DNA of 64,000 nucleotides, taken from contig CAWDZQ010000003.1 in the NCBI GenBank assembly GCA_963807065.1, forward strand, positions 310,001 through 374,000, given 5' to 3'. Below the pieces are notes generated by a model. That model was not told the origin of the DNA. It did no database searches and saw only the letters and a program-made list of their open reading frames with translations. A program made the position numbers and the translations under genes. Source of the stretch: CAWAND01 sp963807065 (lineage in GTDB: Bacteria > Chloroflexota > Anaerolineae > Anaerolineales > E44-bin32). Shown in pieces: positions 9,126 through 18,467 of the stretch (within the stretch, counting starts at the first letter, position 1; each line of letters starts with the position of its first letter).

Positions 9126-9751
9126 GCCACCACCTTTTCCTCTTGCGGCACGGGACCTCGACGGGCAATGAAGAAGCGGTCCGCCAGGGCCTGCTGGATT
9201 ATCCTTTATCTGCGGAGGGCGAGGCCCAAATCAAGACCCTTGCAGCGCACTGGCAAGGGTGCCGGATGGTCTTTGACGAGATTGTTACCAGCCCCCTCTC
9301 GCGCGCCCGGCGCTCGGCCGAGATCCTGGCCGAAGGCTTGTCCAGCAAGCTTTCCGAAGAGCCCCTTTGGATTGAACGCGACGCCGGACAAGCCCAGGGG
9401 CAAAGCCTCGATGCAGGCAATGCCTTCTACGCCCATGGCGAACGCCCCCATGCCTACCAGCCCCTGTTTGGAGATGGCGAGAGCCTGACACAGTTGCACA
9501 TGAGGGCTGCGGCCGGGTTGGAAGCCATGCTTTCCAGGCCTCCAGGAACCTACCTCGTGGTTGCCCATGGCGGGATCCTGGCCGCCGCCGTCCGCGCCGC
9601 GCTGGGGCTTCAACCCACGGCATGGAACGTTCCGGTTCATATTCGCTTTGACAACGCTGCTTATGCCGAACTTGTCCTCGATGATCAACACAATTCATGG
9701 AGCCTCATGCATGTCAACGCCAGTGCCCCGCCCATCACCCCTGCCGAGTAA
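9122..9751 (+). CDS. Histidine phosphatase family protein
   Basis: A 209-residue member of the phosphoglycerate mutase-like superfamily. The phosphohistidine loop LLRHGTSTGNEE is at residues 7-18, and the second histidine is in VVAHGGILAAAV. Similar proteins include cobalamin/nucleotide phosphatases and broad phosphomonoesterases; substrate cannot be read from sequence. Its ATG overlaps the repaired fmt stop, so it is coupled to fmt. The next gene overlaps its 3' end by about 40 nt. Confidence 0.85.
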   Translation: MSHHLFLLRHGTSTGNEEAVRQGLLDYPLSAEGEAQIKTLAAHWQGCRMVFDEIVTSPLSRARRSAEILAEGLSSKLSEEPLWIERDAGQAQGQSLDAGNAFYAHGERPHAYQPLFGDGESLTQLHMRAAAGLEAMLSRPPGTYLVVAHGGILAAAVRAALGLQPTAWNVPVHIRFDNAAYAELVLDDQHNSWSLMHVNASAPPITPAE

Positions 9752-11357
9752 CGCCGGTTCGCATTACCCCGACACCATCATTCACAGTGGCACGATCCAC
9801 ATCCTGGACCGGCCGGAGCACGTGGTACCGGCCTTGGCAATCAAGGGAGAGCGCGTGCTTGACGCCGGTCCCGAATCATCCATCCTTCCCCTGGCGGGCC
9901 CCGGAACCGCGATGGTGAACTTGGGCGGTAAGACCGCGCTGCCCGGCCTGACGGACTCCCACATCCACCTGATGAAATTCGCCCGCTCCCTGGCCCAGGT
10001 CGACTGCGGAACCGGATCACCGGCGGCCTGTCTCGAACGCGTGGCCGCTCGGGCGGCCGATCTCGGGACATCACAAGATTGGATCTTGGGGCATGGTTGG
10101 GACCAGAATGTCTGGGGGCGATTCGGAACAAGAGACGAACTCGACGCAGCCACCGGGACTCATCCCGCCTATCTCACTGCCAAATCGCTCCACGCCGGGT
10201 GGGCAAACTCGCAAGCCTTGCGGCTGGCAGGAATCGACCGGACACGCGCCGATCCAACGGGTGGCACAATTCAACGCGATCGAAACGGGCGACCTACCGG
10301 GATTCTCTTTGAGGGCGCGATGGCGTTGGTGGCGACCAAGATCGCCGACGGCGGGGGGGCTTCGCAGCAAGATGATCTGGCCTCCGCCCAAGACCGGCTG
10401 TGGGCTTTGGGATTGACTGGCGTCCATGATTTTGACGGGAGGGACTGCTTTTCTGCACTCCAGGTTCTTCGCGAGGAAGGTCGACTCGGATTGCGGATCG
10501 TCAAGAACATTTTGGCCGCCGACCTCCCCGCCGCCCTCGACCTGGGATTGCGTACGGGTTTCGGCGACCCTTGGCTTCGCATTGGGAACATCAAAATCTT
10601 CGCCGACGGCGCGCTAGGACCCCATACGGCCGCCATGCTTCGCCCTTACGAAGGCGAGGCGGACAATCTGGGCGTTCTGCTGAAGGACGAAGAAGAAATC
10701 GCCGCTGTGGGCATGTCCGCCGCAGCAGGTGGATTGGCCATGACCATCCACGCCATTGGAGATCGCGCTAACCATGCCGTGCTCAACGCGTATGAAGGGC
10801 TAAGGCAATACGAGTCACAGCACCACCTGCCCCGCCGCCGTCACAGAATAGAGCACGTGCAGCTGCTGCATCCCGACGATCTGGGTAGATTGCGCGCGCT
10901 GGACCTGATCGCTTCCATGCAACCCATCCATGCCTTGTCCGATCGGATGATGGCGGACCAGTATTGGGGAGACCGCGTCACGCATGCCTACGCATGGAGG
11001 ACTCAACTCGACCTGGGAACTCAATTGACGTTCGGCTCGGACGCCCCGGTGGAGAGTCCCGATCCCTTCCTTGGGATCTATGCCGCCGTCACCCGCCGGC
11101 CCCTGCCAGGAGACCCGGCCCAGAGTGCATGGCATCCAGAGCAGTGCATCTCCGTGTGGGATGCCTTCAGGGCCTACACCTTCGGCCCAGCGTTCGCCTC
11201 GCGCCAAGAAAACGAAGGTGGGTGTCTTCTACCGGGGTTTCTAGCCGACCTTATTGTGCTTGAAGATGATCCGTTCGCCGTTCCACCTGAGAAACTGCTG
11301 CAAATGGAGATCCTGGGCACCATGATCGGAGGCGTGTGGCGGCGGAAGCAATTCTGA
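9711..11357 (+). CDS. Amidohydrolase family protein (YtcJ-like)
   Basis: About 548 residues of the amidohydrolase-3 (YtcJ-like) family. Metal ligands are in TDSHIHLM near the N-terminus; IHAIGDRANHAVL, RHRIEHVQLLHPDD and LTFGSDAPVESPDP supply the later His and Asp residues, and PGFLADLIVLEDDPF closes the beta-sandwich. Such enzymes hydrolyse amide or N-acyl bonds in varied substrates. The ATG at 9711 is the closest start to the conserved TIIHSGTIHILD strand, and it overlaps the phosphatase gene by 41 nt; earlier in-frame starts add only non-conserved residues. It converges with selB, leaving 2 nt between stops. Confidence 0.85.
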   Translation: MSTPVPRPSPLPSNAGSHYPDTIIHSGTIHILDRPEHVVPALAIKGERVLDAGPESSILPLAGPGTAMVNLGGKTALPGLTDSHIHLMKFARSLAQVDCGTGSPAACLERVAARAADLGTSQDWILGHGWDQNVWGRFGTRDELDAATGTHPAYLTAKSLHAGWANSQALRLAGIDRTRADPTGGTIQRDRNGRPTGILFEGAMALVATKIADGGGASQQDDLASAQDRLWALGLTGVHDFDGRDCFSALQVLREEGRLGLRIVKNILAADLPAALDLGLRTGFGDPWLRIGNIKIFADGALGPHTAAMLRPYEGEADNLGVLLKDEEEIAAVGMSAAAGGLAMTIHAIGDRANHAVLNAYEGLRQYESQHHLPRRRHRIEHVQLLHPDDLGRLRALDLIASMQPIHALSDRMMADQYWGDRVTHAYAWRTQLDLGTQLTFGSDAPVESPDPFLGIYAAVTRRPLPGDPAQSAWHPEQCISVWDAFRAYTFGPAFASRQENEGGCLLPGFLADLIVLEDDPFAVPPEKLLQMEILGTMIGGVWRRKQF

Positions 11358-11359
11358 CC

Positions 11360-13261
11360 TTACCTGTTTCGAGCGGGGTTGATTCTCCGGACGTCTCCAT
11401 CCCTTAGGGTTAGACCCTCGGCATCAAGATGTTCCATGAAGGCCAGTGCATATTTTCGGGAGCTGCCGAACCTATCTCTCACCTGGCCCACGGTCAAGGT
11501 CTCGCCTTGCTCCAGGACTTCCCGGGCCTCTCCCCACCAGCGATCGTAGGTTGCCCTGTCCAAGAGCACCTCTCGCGATACGGCGACAAGGCGCCCTTCA
11601 TGGATCAGATGCCGAACGATCGATTCTCCGGCCATCTCCACCGCGTCCTTCATCGAGGGTGGGGCCGCCGAGGACTCGAACATCGCCAGCAATTTGTTCG
11701 CTTCATCCTGCTGGCCTGAACTGAGTTCAACGCTGAACCCGGCCATGCGTACTTCCGGGGGCTGGTGATCGATCTCCCCTTTCTCAACCAGATCTCGAAG
11801 CAGCGCGCCGAACACATCTGGGGCCAGGTCCATCCGGCTCTTGATTTCTTCTTGTGGCATCCCGTTCCGCATCGGATGTTGGCCATGAAAGGCTTCGACG
11901 AGCCCTTCCAGCTGACGGGACCACTGATCCCAAAGTGAGGACGCTACGAGACGTGAGGAGTCCAGGATCGCACCCGAGGCGATGGTTCGTATCCGCCCGG
12001 CATCCCTCAATGACTCGGCCGCCGTCAGGGTCTCGGCGAGTCCAAATCCGGAGGCGATGGCGGCTTCCCTGGCGGTGGGCACTCCTAGACGCAGAACAAC
12101 CGTCTCAATCTGGTCTTCCGGACTGCCTTCAAGCGCCGTTTTGAGGTGCTGGACGACAGCCAAATCCCTCAAACGGTGACGCCGAAGCGGGTGAGGATCT
12201 ACAATCTGGCCACCGCCCAGCGTGCTGGCCGGTGACGGACGCCGCAAGATGTACCGATCGCCCTTGGCGGCCGCAATCGACTGGTTGAGGGTGATCTGGA
12301 GCCAACCCTCCTCCCCGGGCTGAACAACTCGGGTCCGCCCGAGGACCCGGATCTTTCCCATCCTCTGAGCCGCGCCCAAAAAGAGTTTGACCTCCTGGTT
12401 GTGTTTGAGTTGACCCGAAGCGTTGGCCAGCTGTCGCACGTGCACATCTAAAAGCTGAGAAGGCGCGATGGTCCCCGGGCGGACGATGACGTCGCCCCGC
12501 TGAAGCGCGTCGACTTCGACCCCTGAAAGGTTCATCGCCACTCGGCTGCCCGGTTGCGCCGTCTCCAACTTGGCATGGTGTGTTTGCAGCCCTCGCACCC
12601 TTCCCCGCAGCCCTGACGGAACAACCTCAATCTCGTCCCCGACAGAAAACGTGCCGTCTAGAAGGGTTCCCGTCACGACAGTTCCAAATCCTGACATCGA
12701 AAAGCTGCGATCAACCGACAGGCGCGGACGCCCCAAATTCAAGCGCGGCGGCGATGCCTCGACGACCCGCTCCAAGGCATTCACAAACTCGGTTAGCCCC
12801 TCGCCGGTCTTCGCCGATACGCGTACGATGGGTGCGTCTCTTAGGGCCGTCTCCTGCAGCAGACTGCCCGCGTCCTCCTCAACCAGGTCCAGCCAATCCG
12901 GATCCTGGACTGCGTCGACCTTTGTGAGCGCCACAACGCCTCGCCCAATCCCGAGCAACTCCAGGATGTCGACATGCTCCCGCGTTTGAGGCATCACACC
13001 TTCGTCGGCCGCGATAACCAGGATGGCGGCGTCGATTCCCCCCACGCCCGCGAGCATGTTCTCGATGAAGTCGATGTGCCCGGGGACATCGACGATCCCC
13101 ACCTTCTGTCCCCCCGGCAAATCGAGCCACGCGAACCCCAAGTCGATCGTCATCTGGCGCTCTTGTTCCTCGCGCAGACGGTCGGGATTCATGCCCGTTA
13201 GGGCCTGAACCAGACTTGACTTGCCGTGATCAACGTGGCCGGCAGTGCCTACAACGCGCAT
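11360..13261 (-). CDS. selB: Selenocysteine-specific elongation factor SelB
   Basis: A 633-residue translational GTPase that delivers Sec-tRNA to UGA codons at a SECIS hairpin. The P-loop is GHVDHGKSS (8-16), the switch II motif DVPGHIDF (58-65) and the guanine motif TKVD (113-116). The shape matches SelB: an EF-Tu-like GTPase, SelB domains II/III, then a C-terminal array of winged helices ending RFGSSRKYALAFMEHLD. No selA, selD, tRNA-Sec or obvious selenoprotein gene is in the window. It is the last gene of a minus-strand run below the coiled-coil protein, with 66 nt between them. Confidence 0.92.
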   Translation of the reverse strand: MRVVGTAGHVDHGKSSLVQALTGMNPDRLREEQERQMTIDLGFAWLDLPGGQKVGIVDVPGHIDFIENMLAGVGGIDAAILVIAADEGVMPQTREHVDILELLGIGRGVVALTKVDAVQDPDWLDLVEEDAGSLLQETALRDAPIVRVSAKTGEGLTEFVNALERVVEASPPRLNLGRPRLSVDRSFSMSGFGTVVTGTLLDGTFSVGDEIEVVPSGLRGRVRGLQTHHAKLETAQPGSRVAMNLSGVEVDALQRGDVIVRPGTIAPSQLLDVHVRQLANASGQLKHNQEVKLFLGAAQRMGKIRVLGRTRVVQPGEEGWLQITLNQSIAAAKGDRYILRRPSPASTLGGGQIVDPHPLRRHRLRDLAVVQHLKTALEGSPEDQIETVVLRLGVPTAREAAIASGFGLAETLTAAESLRDAGRIRTIASGAILDSSRLVASSLWDQWSRQLEGLVEAFHGQHPMRNGMPQEEIKSRMDLAPDVFGALLRDLVEKGEIDHQPPEVRMAGFSVELSSGQQDEANKLLAMFESSAAPPSMKDAVEMAGESIVRHLIHEGRLVAVSREVLLDRATYDRWWGEAREVLEQGETLTVGQVRDRFGSSRKYALAFMEHLDAEGLTLRDGDVRRINPARNR

Positions 13262-13327
13262 TTCTAGGCTGGGTCGTCAGATAAGTGCGGGGGCCTGTGG
13301 GGCCATCCGGGGGGATTCATGTCGCCG

Positions 13328-14500
13328 TCAGCTGCGGGGCCTGGTTTCCAGCGCATCGACCCAGTCCCGAATCAACCCAAGCAGATCCATCACCCGACGT
13401 GTTTGCGTTTCTGATAGAGACCCAATTCCAGCCATGGCCTCAGCGAGGCTGGCTTGGAGGCCGTCGAGCTGTTTGTTGATCTTGTCGTGTTGGCGTGTTT
13501 GCTCGCGCCACTGCTCATCATAAGTCAGCTTGTAGGTATTCCATCGCTTCTGGTCGTCCGCCCGGAATCCGGACCACTCTTGTTTGGTTCGGTCTTCTGC
13601 CAGACGCTGCATCTCAGTGATCTCGTTGATGCGCCGATCCAGACGCTCAATCACATCTTCCATCCCCTTGTTCAGCTGCTTGATACCTCGATAGGTTTCC
13701 TCGTATGTTTTCATTCGGTCGTCGAGCTGTTGAGCCTGCTCCGCAAACTCATCGAACCGGGTTTCCCATTCGCGCCAGCCGCGCTCGAAATCGACAAGCT
13801 TGCGCTCTTGATTCTCAGTCCACGCCGTCAATGTCTCCTTGCGTTCGCTTTCACCGGTACCCAGCTCCCCGATTCGCGTTTCCAGTCGACGAATACGGTC
13901 CTCAACAGCGTCCATCGATCCTTGAGAGGTATCGAACTTGCGGCGCAGCTCGGATGTTTCTCCCTGGAGTTCCGTCAAGCGCTTTCCATCGAGCTTCCGA
14001 GATTCTTCGGCGGCCTTCAACCCCCGTTGAGTATCCTGGGCCGACTTGACCAGGTCGTCGATCTTCTTGTCGAGGCTGTCTATCTCGCGCATCAGGCGAA
14101 CCTCATCTTCCTTGCGCGCGTCGAGGGCCAGCTTGATCTCGGGCAGGCCCTTGAGCTCGGCATGCAACTCACCGATTCTGCGCGCGATGTCTTCCTGTTC
14201 GCCTTTGCGTAGCTGCTCGGCCAGCTTATCCCGCTCGCCTCGCTGTGTGTCGATGTCATCCAGATGACGTGTAATCTCCTGGCGATGCTTATGCAAGCTG
14301 TCGTCGAACTGATTGATCCTGGACGAGAGGGCCGATAGGCGTGTTACGTCACTCGAGAGCGACTTGAACTGCTCACTTCTCGACGCAAGTGCCTCTTCGA
14401 GCCGAGCGATCCTATCCTCGATCTTTTCAAGGCTCTCGACATCTTTTCGTCGCTGTTCGTCCAGCCAGGTGATCTTCTTTTCGATTTGTCTAGCTTCCAT
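13328..14500 (-). CDS. Long coiled-coil protein
   Basis: A 390-residue, highly charged protein, almost wholly heptad-like coiled coil from about residue 5 to 350 (KKITWLDEQRRKDVESLEKI, EEALASRSEQFKSL). The composition resembles SMC-arm or tropomyosin-like segments, but there is no ATP-binding site, signal peptide or membrane segment. The start at 14500 is set by GGAGG 6 nt upstream. It lies directly downstream of the three-gene antiporter-like module and upstream of selB. I do not recognise a family; a structural or scaffolding role is only a guess. Confidence 0.75.
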   Translation of the reverse strand: MEARQIEKKITWLDEQRRKDVESLEKIEDRIARLEEALASRSEQFKSLSSDVTRLSALSSRINQFDDSLHKHRQEITRHLDDIDTQRGERDKLAEQLRKGEQEDIARRIGELHAELKGLPEIKLALDARKEDEVRLMREIDSLDKKIDDLVKSAQDTQRGLKAAEESRKLDGKRLTELQGETSELRRKFDTSQGSMDAVEDRIRRLETRIGELGTGESERKETLTAWTENQERKLVDFERGWREWETRFDEFAEQAQQLDDRMKTYEETYRGIKQLNKGMEDVIERLDRRINEITEMQRLAEDRTKQEWSGFRADDQKRWNTYKLTYDEQWREQTRQHDKINKQLDGLQASLAEAMAGIGSLSETQTRRVMDLLGLIRDWVDALETRPRS

Positions 14501-14571
14501 CCGACGCCTCCAGTGCGTTACCTGCCCAAGTATAGCAGTGGGCGCGGCTTCGGATTGTCGACAAGTCCGGC

Positions 14572-15969
14572 CTAAAGGAGAAGGTTCTTTAGTCCGCTTA
14601 GGGTCTGAACAACCCACGGGAAAATCGATTGGGGAAACAACCCGAGCCACAGGCACAAAGCAATCCCCAGGCCAAGAAACACGGTTTCGTTTCGCGTCGC
14701 TCCGAACGACGCCGGGGCCTCGCTGGGCACTAAGGCATTTCGCAGCCACTTGATACAAGCCAGGCCATTGGCCATCACCGACCCCACCACAAGAAGCGCC
14801 AGCGTCGGTGCCTGTCCCGCAAATGCGTTCATGACACCCCAACGTGCAGGGAACCCGGCTGTCATGGGCAGTCCACCCAGCGACGCCAAACCCACCAGCG
14901 CTGCCGCGGCTGCCAACGGGGCATCCAGGCCCCGGCCGGCCAGGGCGCCGGACATCCCCCCAACACTGCTGCGCTGAAGGATCGAGATCCCCAATCCCCA
15001 CACCGCCAAACTTATGACACGGACCGCCGATAGCCCCAGGGCCAGTTGGTAGCCTACGGACGTATTCAGGCTCACCGCCACAAGGGTCACGCCCAGATCC
15101 CCCATCAACATATACACCACGGACCTAACCATGGAACGTTCGGCGAGTGCGAAGAGCCCGCCGATTACAATCAGTGCCGTTCCTACCCCACGGACGCTGG
15201 TCATCAGGCCAACGTCGGTCCGCAGCCAGTCGTAGTTGTCGAGGAAACGGAGCATGAAGAATAGTCCGGCACTTTGCAGCACAACCACGAGCAGGACCCC
15301 AGCATACGGACTCGTCCGCTCAAAAGCATCCAGAACCCAGATGTGAAAAGGGGGGACGAGCATCAGGACGGCGAAGCCCAAGGCGAGGAGCCGGATGGCT
15401 CGCGCCGCCAGCTCAGGCGTGGCGCGCGTGACCCCAACCGAGGGAAGCATCCAACCAGTCACCAGGATCGCCATCATGGCCAAGGTATAGAAGACCAGCA
15501 GCCGTTCGCTGCCCCGGATCGACGCCCTGCTCGGTTGAGCGATGAGCAGCACGCTGGCCAGGGCGGCAATTTCCAGGAATGCCGCCGCGTACAGGAACGG
15601 GCTGATCATGATCGCCGCCACCACGGCGCCCACAAGGACTATGCCCGCGGGAAAGAAATAGGCACCGGGGCGCGCCGCCCATCCGGCGCCGAACACGAAT
15701 CCAGCTGCGACGTACAGGAAACCGACCACTGCCCGATTGCCTTCCGAGAGGGTGAGTGATCGGCCCAGGAGCTGGAACGACGCCCCCACTTTGACACCCA
15801 TCCCGAAGATCTCGATCGGTTGGTCAATCGGCGCCCGAAGCGCAAACAGCGCCAGTGCCAGTGCGCCCGTGGCAGTTATCGCCGAAGATAGTGCCGGGCG
15901 GCGGCGGACCGCAATGCCCACGGCAAATACGCCTAAACTGACAAGACCGATGATGACAGGTGCGCTCAC
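14572..15969 (-). CDS. Proton-conducting antiporter-like membrane subunit (NuoN/MrpD-like, atypical)
   Basis: A 465-residue polytopic membrane protein with about 13-14 helices and the antiporter-M fold. PPFHIWVLDAF (206-216) matches the PFHxWxPDxY signature and GGLPMTAGFPARW (365-377) the TM12 GxPxxxGF signature. The TM5 glutamate is kept (FLEIAA, E133). The pumping lysines are not: the TM7 FK position reads GFAVLM (198-203), the TM8 lysine is in a VLQSAG stretch (Q232) and TM12 has R376. Family members pump H+ or Na+ in complex I, Mrp antiporters and Hyf/Mbh hydrogenases. It overlaps the previous gene by 4 nt (ATGA). Family is sure; transport ability is doubtful. Confidence 0.8.
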   Translation of the reverse strand: MSAPVIIGLVSLGVFAVGIAVRRRPALSSAITATGALALALFALRAPIDQPIEIFGMGVKVGASFQLLGRSLTLSEGNRAVVGFLYVAAGFVFGAGWAARPGAYFFPAGIVLVGAVVAAIMISPFLYAAAFLEIAALASVLLIAQPSRASIRGSERLLVFYTLAMMAILVTGWMLPSVGVTRATPELAARAIRLLALGFAVLMLVPPFHIWVLDAFERTSPYAGVLLVVVLQSAGLFFMLRFLDNYDWLRTDVGLMTSVRGVGTALIVIGGLFALAERSMVRSVVYMLMGDLGVTLVAVSLNTSVGYQLALGLSAVRVISLAVWGLGISILQRSSVGGMSGALAGRGLDAPLAAAAALVGLASLGGLPMTAGFPARWGVMNAFAGQAPTLALLVVGSVMANGLACIKWLRNALVPSEAPASFGATRNETVFLGLGIALCLWLGLFPQSIFPWVVQTLSGLKNLLL

Positions 15970-16586
15970 CGCACTTGTCCCCGTGGTTCGTCCGCCGGCT
16001 CAAGGATCGTCAGGTAGCTTCCGGCGAGAGCCAAACCCAGGTGGACCACGATCATGAGCGCGATGACGGACAGCGACGATTCAACCGCCCCATAGGCAAT
16101 CCCGAAGCCGGAGAGAAGCGTCACCAGGCCCACGACTACTCGCATCGGAACCCGGTACAAGCTCGCCTGAAGAAGCCCCAACAACATCAAGAAGGTAGCT
16201 CCCAATGTCCCATCTGAAGTCAATCCCGGGAGACCCAACCATGCCCTGCGCCCCAATCCCCAGGCAGCAAACAGGACCAGCAATACCACAATCCAACGGA
16301 ATGATGTCCGGGACATGAGATCGGCCCCCATGGGGGACTGCCGCCGTGTACGATCGAGCTTTTCCCATGTGAGCCACACAATGACCGAGACCAGCAGGCC
16401 GCCCAGCACTTGCACACCGGCGACCCCCGGGCCCAGAAAGTTCGCCGCCAGCCATCCGGCCAACACATACTGCGCTGCCAGCGCGACCACCAGGCCGCGG
16501 TGATTGTTTAGTACCACGAGCAAGGCGCCAGTCAGGGCAACTCCCGCAACAGCCCAGGGAGCATAGGCTGCCAGGACGGCACTCAC
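15966..16586 (-). CDS. Polytopic membrane protein, HyfE/NuoK-like by context
   Basis: 206 residues with about seven predicted helices: residues 8-26, 31-50, 56-72, 96-110, 126-144, 148-165 and 172-192. Its position between two antiporter-like subunits, length near 210 and the tail SVIALMIVVHLGLALAGSYL recall HyfE-type subunits (a fused NuoK-like protein) of hydrogenase-4 complexes. Sequence likeness is weak, so the assignment rests mainly on context. It overlaps both neighbours by 4 nt, so the three genes are tightly coupled. Confidence 0.6.
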   Translation of the reverse strand: MSAVLAAYAPWAVAGVALTGALLVVLNNHRGLVVALAAQYVLAGWLAANFLGPGVAGVQVLGGLLVSVIVWLTWEKLDRTRRQSPMGADLMSRTSFRWIVVLLVLFAAWGLGRRAWLGLPGLTSDGTLGATFLMLLGLLQASLYRVPMRVVVGLVTLLSGFGIAYGAVESSLSVIALMIVVHLGLALAGSYLTILEPADEPRGQVR

Positions 16587-18139
16587 GCCCCCCTCCCGAC
16601 AATGGCCACCAGCATCAGCAGAAAGAAGAGAATCCAGAGCAATCCCGCGTCACCCTGGAACAGATCCCCGATCCACACGAGGCCATTTAGAGGCGACGCC
16701 AGGAATGACCCCATGTCTGGCCAAGGTTCGGGCAATCTGGCTGATCCGAAGACTCTCTCAAAGGAGGCCCTCGTCCGTTCGCCAGCTCGCACATAACCAT
16801 AGTAGGCGAGCGCGCTGGCGCCCGCCATAGCCAAGAACAGAGCCACACTCAGCGCGCTGGGCTTGGTGGGAATCGCAAGAGAGATTTCGACCGCTGCCAA
16901 AGGTATGAGTGCAATCCCTACCGCGTAAGAGGCCTTGACCAACGACTCCCCGCTCGGCCACGGACTTGCCGCAACCTCCACATGCCTGACAATTCCTACC
17001 GCGAGCAGCACACCCCCCACCAAGCCCAACCCCCCTGGGACTGCAGAACCTGCATGTGCAGAACCAACAAGGGGCTCGAGCACCCGCTGGGCGGGCGAAA
17101 ATGGTCCCCCGATCAGCATGAATACTGCCGGGAGCACCCACCATCGGTGCCACATCTCGTGCGGCTCAGCCAGAGAGACCATCCCCCCGATAAGAACCAG
17201 TGCCGCCGAACCTCCCAAGGCAACGACCTCGCTTGGGCCTGCAGGGGACGCCCCAACGGCGCAGAGAGTCAGCCCCGCCAAACCGAGGACCAGCATGGGA
17301 CGGCGCCGAACCGGGTCGGTGTGGAATGCCCAGGTGATCCCGCTTACCAGGGCCAAAACCCCGCCGAACCACGCCAAGACCGTCAAGAATATCAGCGGCG
17401 GATCACCTTGCAGTAGGCGCACGATGAGCACCATGCCCATCCCGGCCGGAAGCAGACGAAGGCAGGTGCCCAGCCCGCGCCGAATGCCGGGAAGTGATGG
17501 CAGCGGATAGTGGGCTGGGAAAAGCCCCCACCTCAGGACAGCCGCCGCTAACCCGAGAGCATATCCCCAAGCGGACATCCCTCGGACACCTGGGACGCCA
17601 TTCGAACCCAAGAGAACGGCGGCCGCAAGGAGCAGGATCACGCTCGTCCCCTGCATCGCCAGACGGAGGATCTCTCGCGGGATGATATCGCGCCGGCCGA
17701 CCAAGACCAGGCTGGTCGTGAAGGCCACGACCTCCATCATGGCCCAGGCCATACCCATCGTAAGAAGGTTGCCGGCTGTCACCGCCGCCATCCCAAGGGC
17801 GCCGTAGACAGACAGGAACACCCGTGTGGCCGGGGTAGCGCTTCCGCTTCTCGCCGCTGAAGTCATACCAATGGCGAGGAGGAGTGTGGCGATGGCAAAC
17901 GCCATCGTCCAACCCGTGGTGTCAAGAGACAGCACCAGCGGGGTCTGGAAAAGTGCAACCGGTCGCCAGACGGAGATCCCTATCTCAGTTGGAACATAGC
18001 GGTGGATCCCCAGCAGGGTGAGCCAAACGAGCCACTGGCCCGCCACCGACACCGCCCAGACCACACGCTCTGGACGGTTGCGCACCAGCCACACAACAAC
18101 CCCCAACACAAGCAGCAGAACGGTAGGAAGCAGCGCCAA
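16583..18139 (-). CDS. Proton-conducting antiporter-like membrane subunit (NuoL/HyfB-like, divergent)
   Basis: 518 residues and about 14 helices. The TM5 glutamate is visible in AMMEVVAFTTSLVLVG (E136), as in NuoL/HyfB. The TM7 segment reads LRWGLFPAHYPLPS (202-215), where the family has K-x-G-x-x-P-F/L-H-x-W-L-P, so arginine R203 replaces the pumping lysine. The middle is strongly divergent. The start is a TTG at 18139 with a GAGGA site 6 nt before it. It is the first gene of the minus-strand run that continues to selB. No hydrophilic redox subunits accompany it in the window. Confidence 0.72.
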   Translation of the reverse strand: MALLPTVLLLVLGVVVWLVRNRPERVVWAVSVAGQWLVWLTLLGIHRYVPTEIGISVWRPVALFQTPLVLSLDTTGWTMAFAIATLLLAIGMTSAARSGSATPATRVFLSVYGALGMAAVTAGNLLTMGMAWAMMEVVAFTTSLVLVGRRDIIPREILRLAMQGTSVILLLAAAVLLGSNGVPGVRGMSAWGYALGLAAAVLRWGLFPAHYPLPSLPGIRRGLGTCLRLLPAGMGMVLIVRLLQGDPPLIFLTVLAWFGGVLALVSGITWAFHTDPVRRRPMLVLGLAGLTLCAVGASPAGPSEVVALGGSAALVLIGGMVSLAEPHEMWHRWWVLPAVFMLIGGPFSPAQRVLEPLVGSAHAGSAVPGGLGLVGGVLLAVGIVRHVEVAASPWPSGESLVKASYAVGIALIPLAAVEISLAIPTKPSALSVALFLAMAGASALAYYGYVRAGERTRASFERVFGSARLPEPWPDMGSFLASPLNGLVWIGDLFQGDAGLLWILFFLLMLVAIVGRGA

Positions 18140-18467
18140 TAGCGATCCTCGAAGAAAGGATGTGGGGAAAATACACTTCGCCTGCGGGCGAGACTAGGAT
18201 ACCATGGCCCTCGCCCAATAATGGCTCCTTCCCCCCGACATATCGACGCGCGATCATGATTTCAGGTGTTCGCGTCCTTTCATCGAAACAGAAGGGTCAG
18301 CCTGGGCCGCTGGCTCGGAAACAAGGGAATCCGGGCTCAGCCAAGTCTGAAACGATTCAGGTTGATGGTCGTCCCATCCCCCGGCGGTCAACGCCGGGCC
18401 CATGCTATAATCGGTCGCCGTACTGTCTTCCAATCTCACAGCACGATCGGTTAACCCCCGAGGGACC
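18140..18467 (+). other. Intergenic region between the membrane module and hisS
   Basis: About 330 nt between divergent genes. I see the hisS promoter at 18403-18411 and, on the minus strand, a weak TATCCT-type element near 18200 that could serve the membrane module. Short open frames here have no ribosome-binding site or recognisable product. Confidence 0.5.
18403..18411 (+). promoter_or_regulatory. Extended -10 promoter of hisS
   Basis: TGCTATAAT is a consensus extended -10 element; no good -35 is seen. It gives a 5' UTR of about 50 nt, which contains the GAGGGA ribosome-binding site before the ATG at 18468. Confidence 0.6.

Noticed and set aside
14500..15001. A 557-residue version of the coiled-coil protein starting upstream
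   Set aside because: The extra N-terminus is Cys/Gly/Arg-rich out-of-frame translation of the antiporter-like gene; a good GGAGG site marks 14500.
18160..18466. Plus-strand ORF overlapping the start of hisS
   Set aside because: Low-complexity, no ribosome-binding site, and it runs in another frame over the conserved hisS N-terminus.
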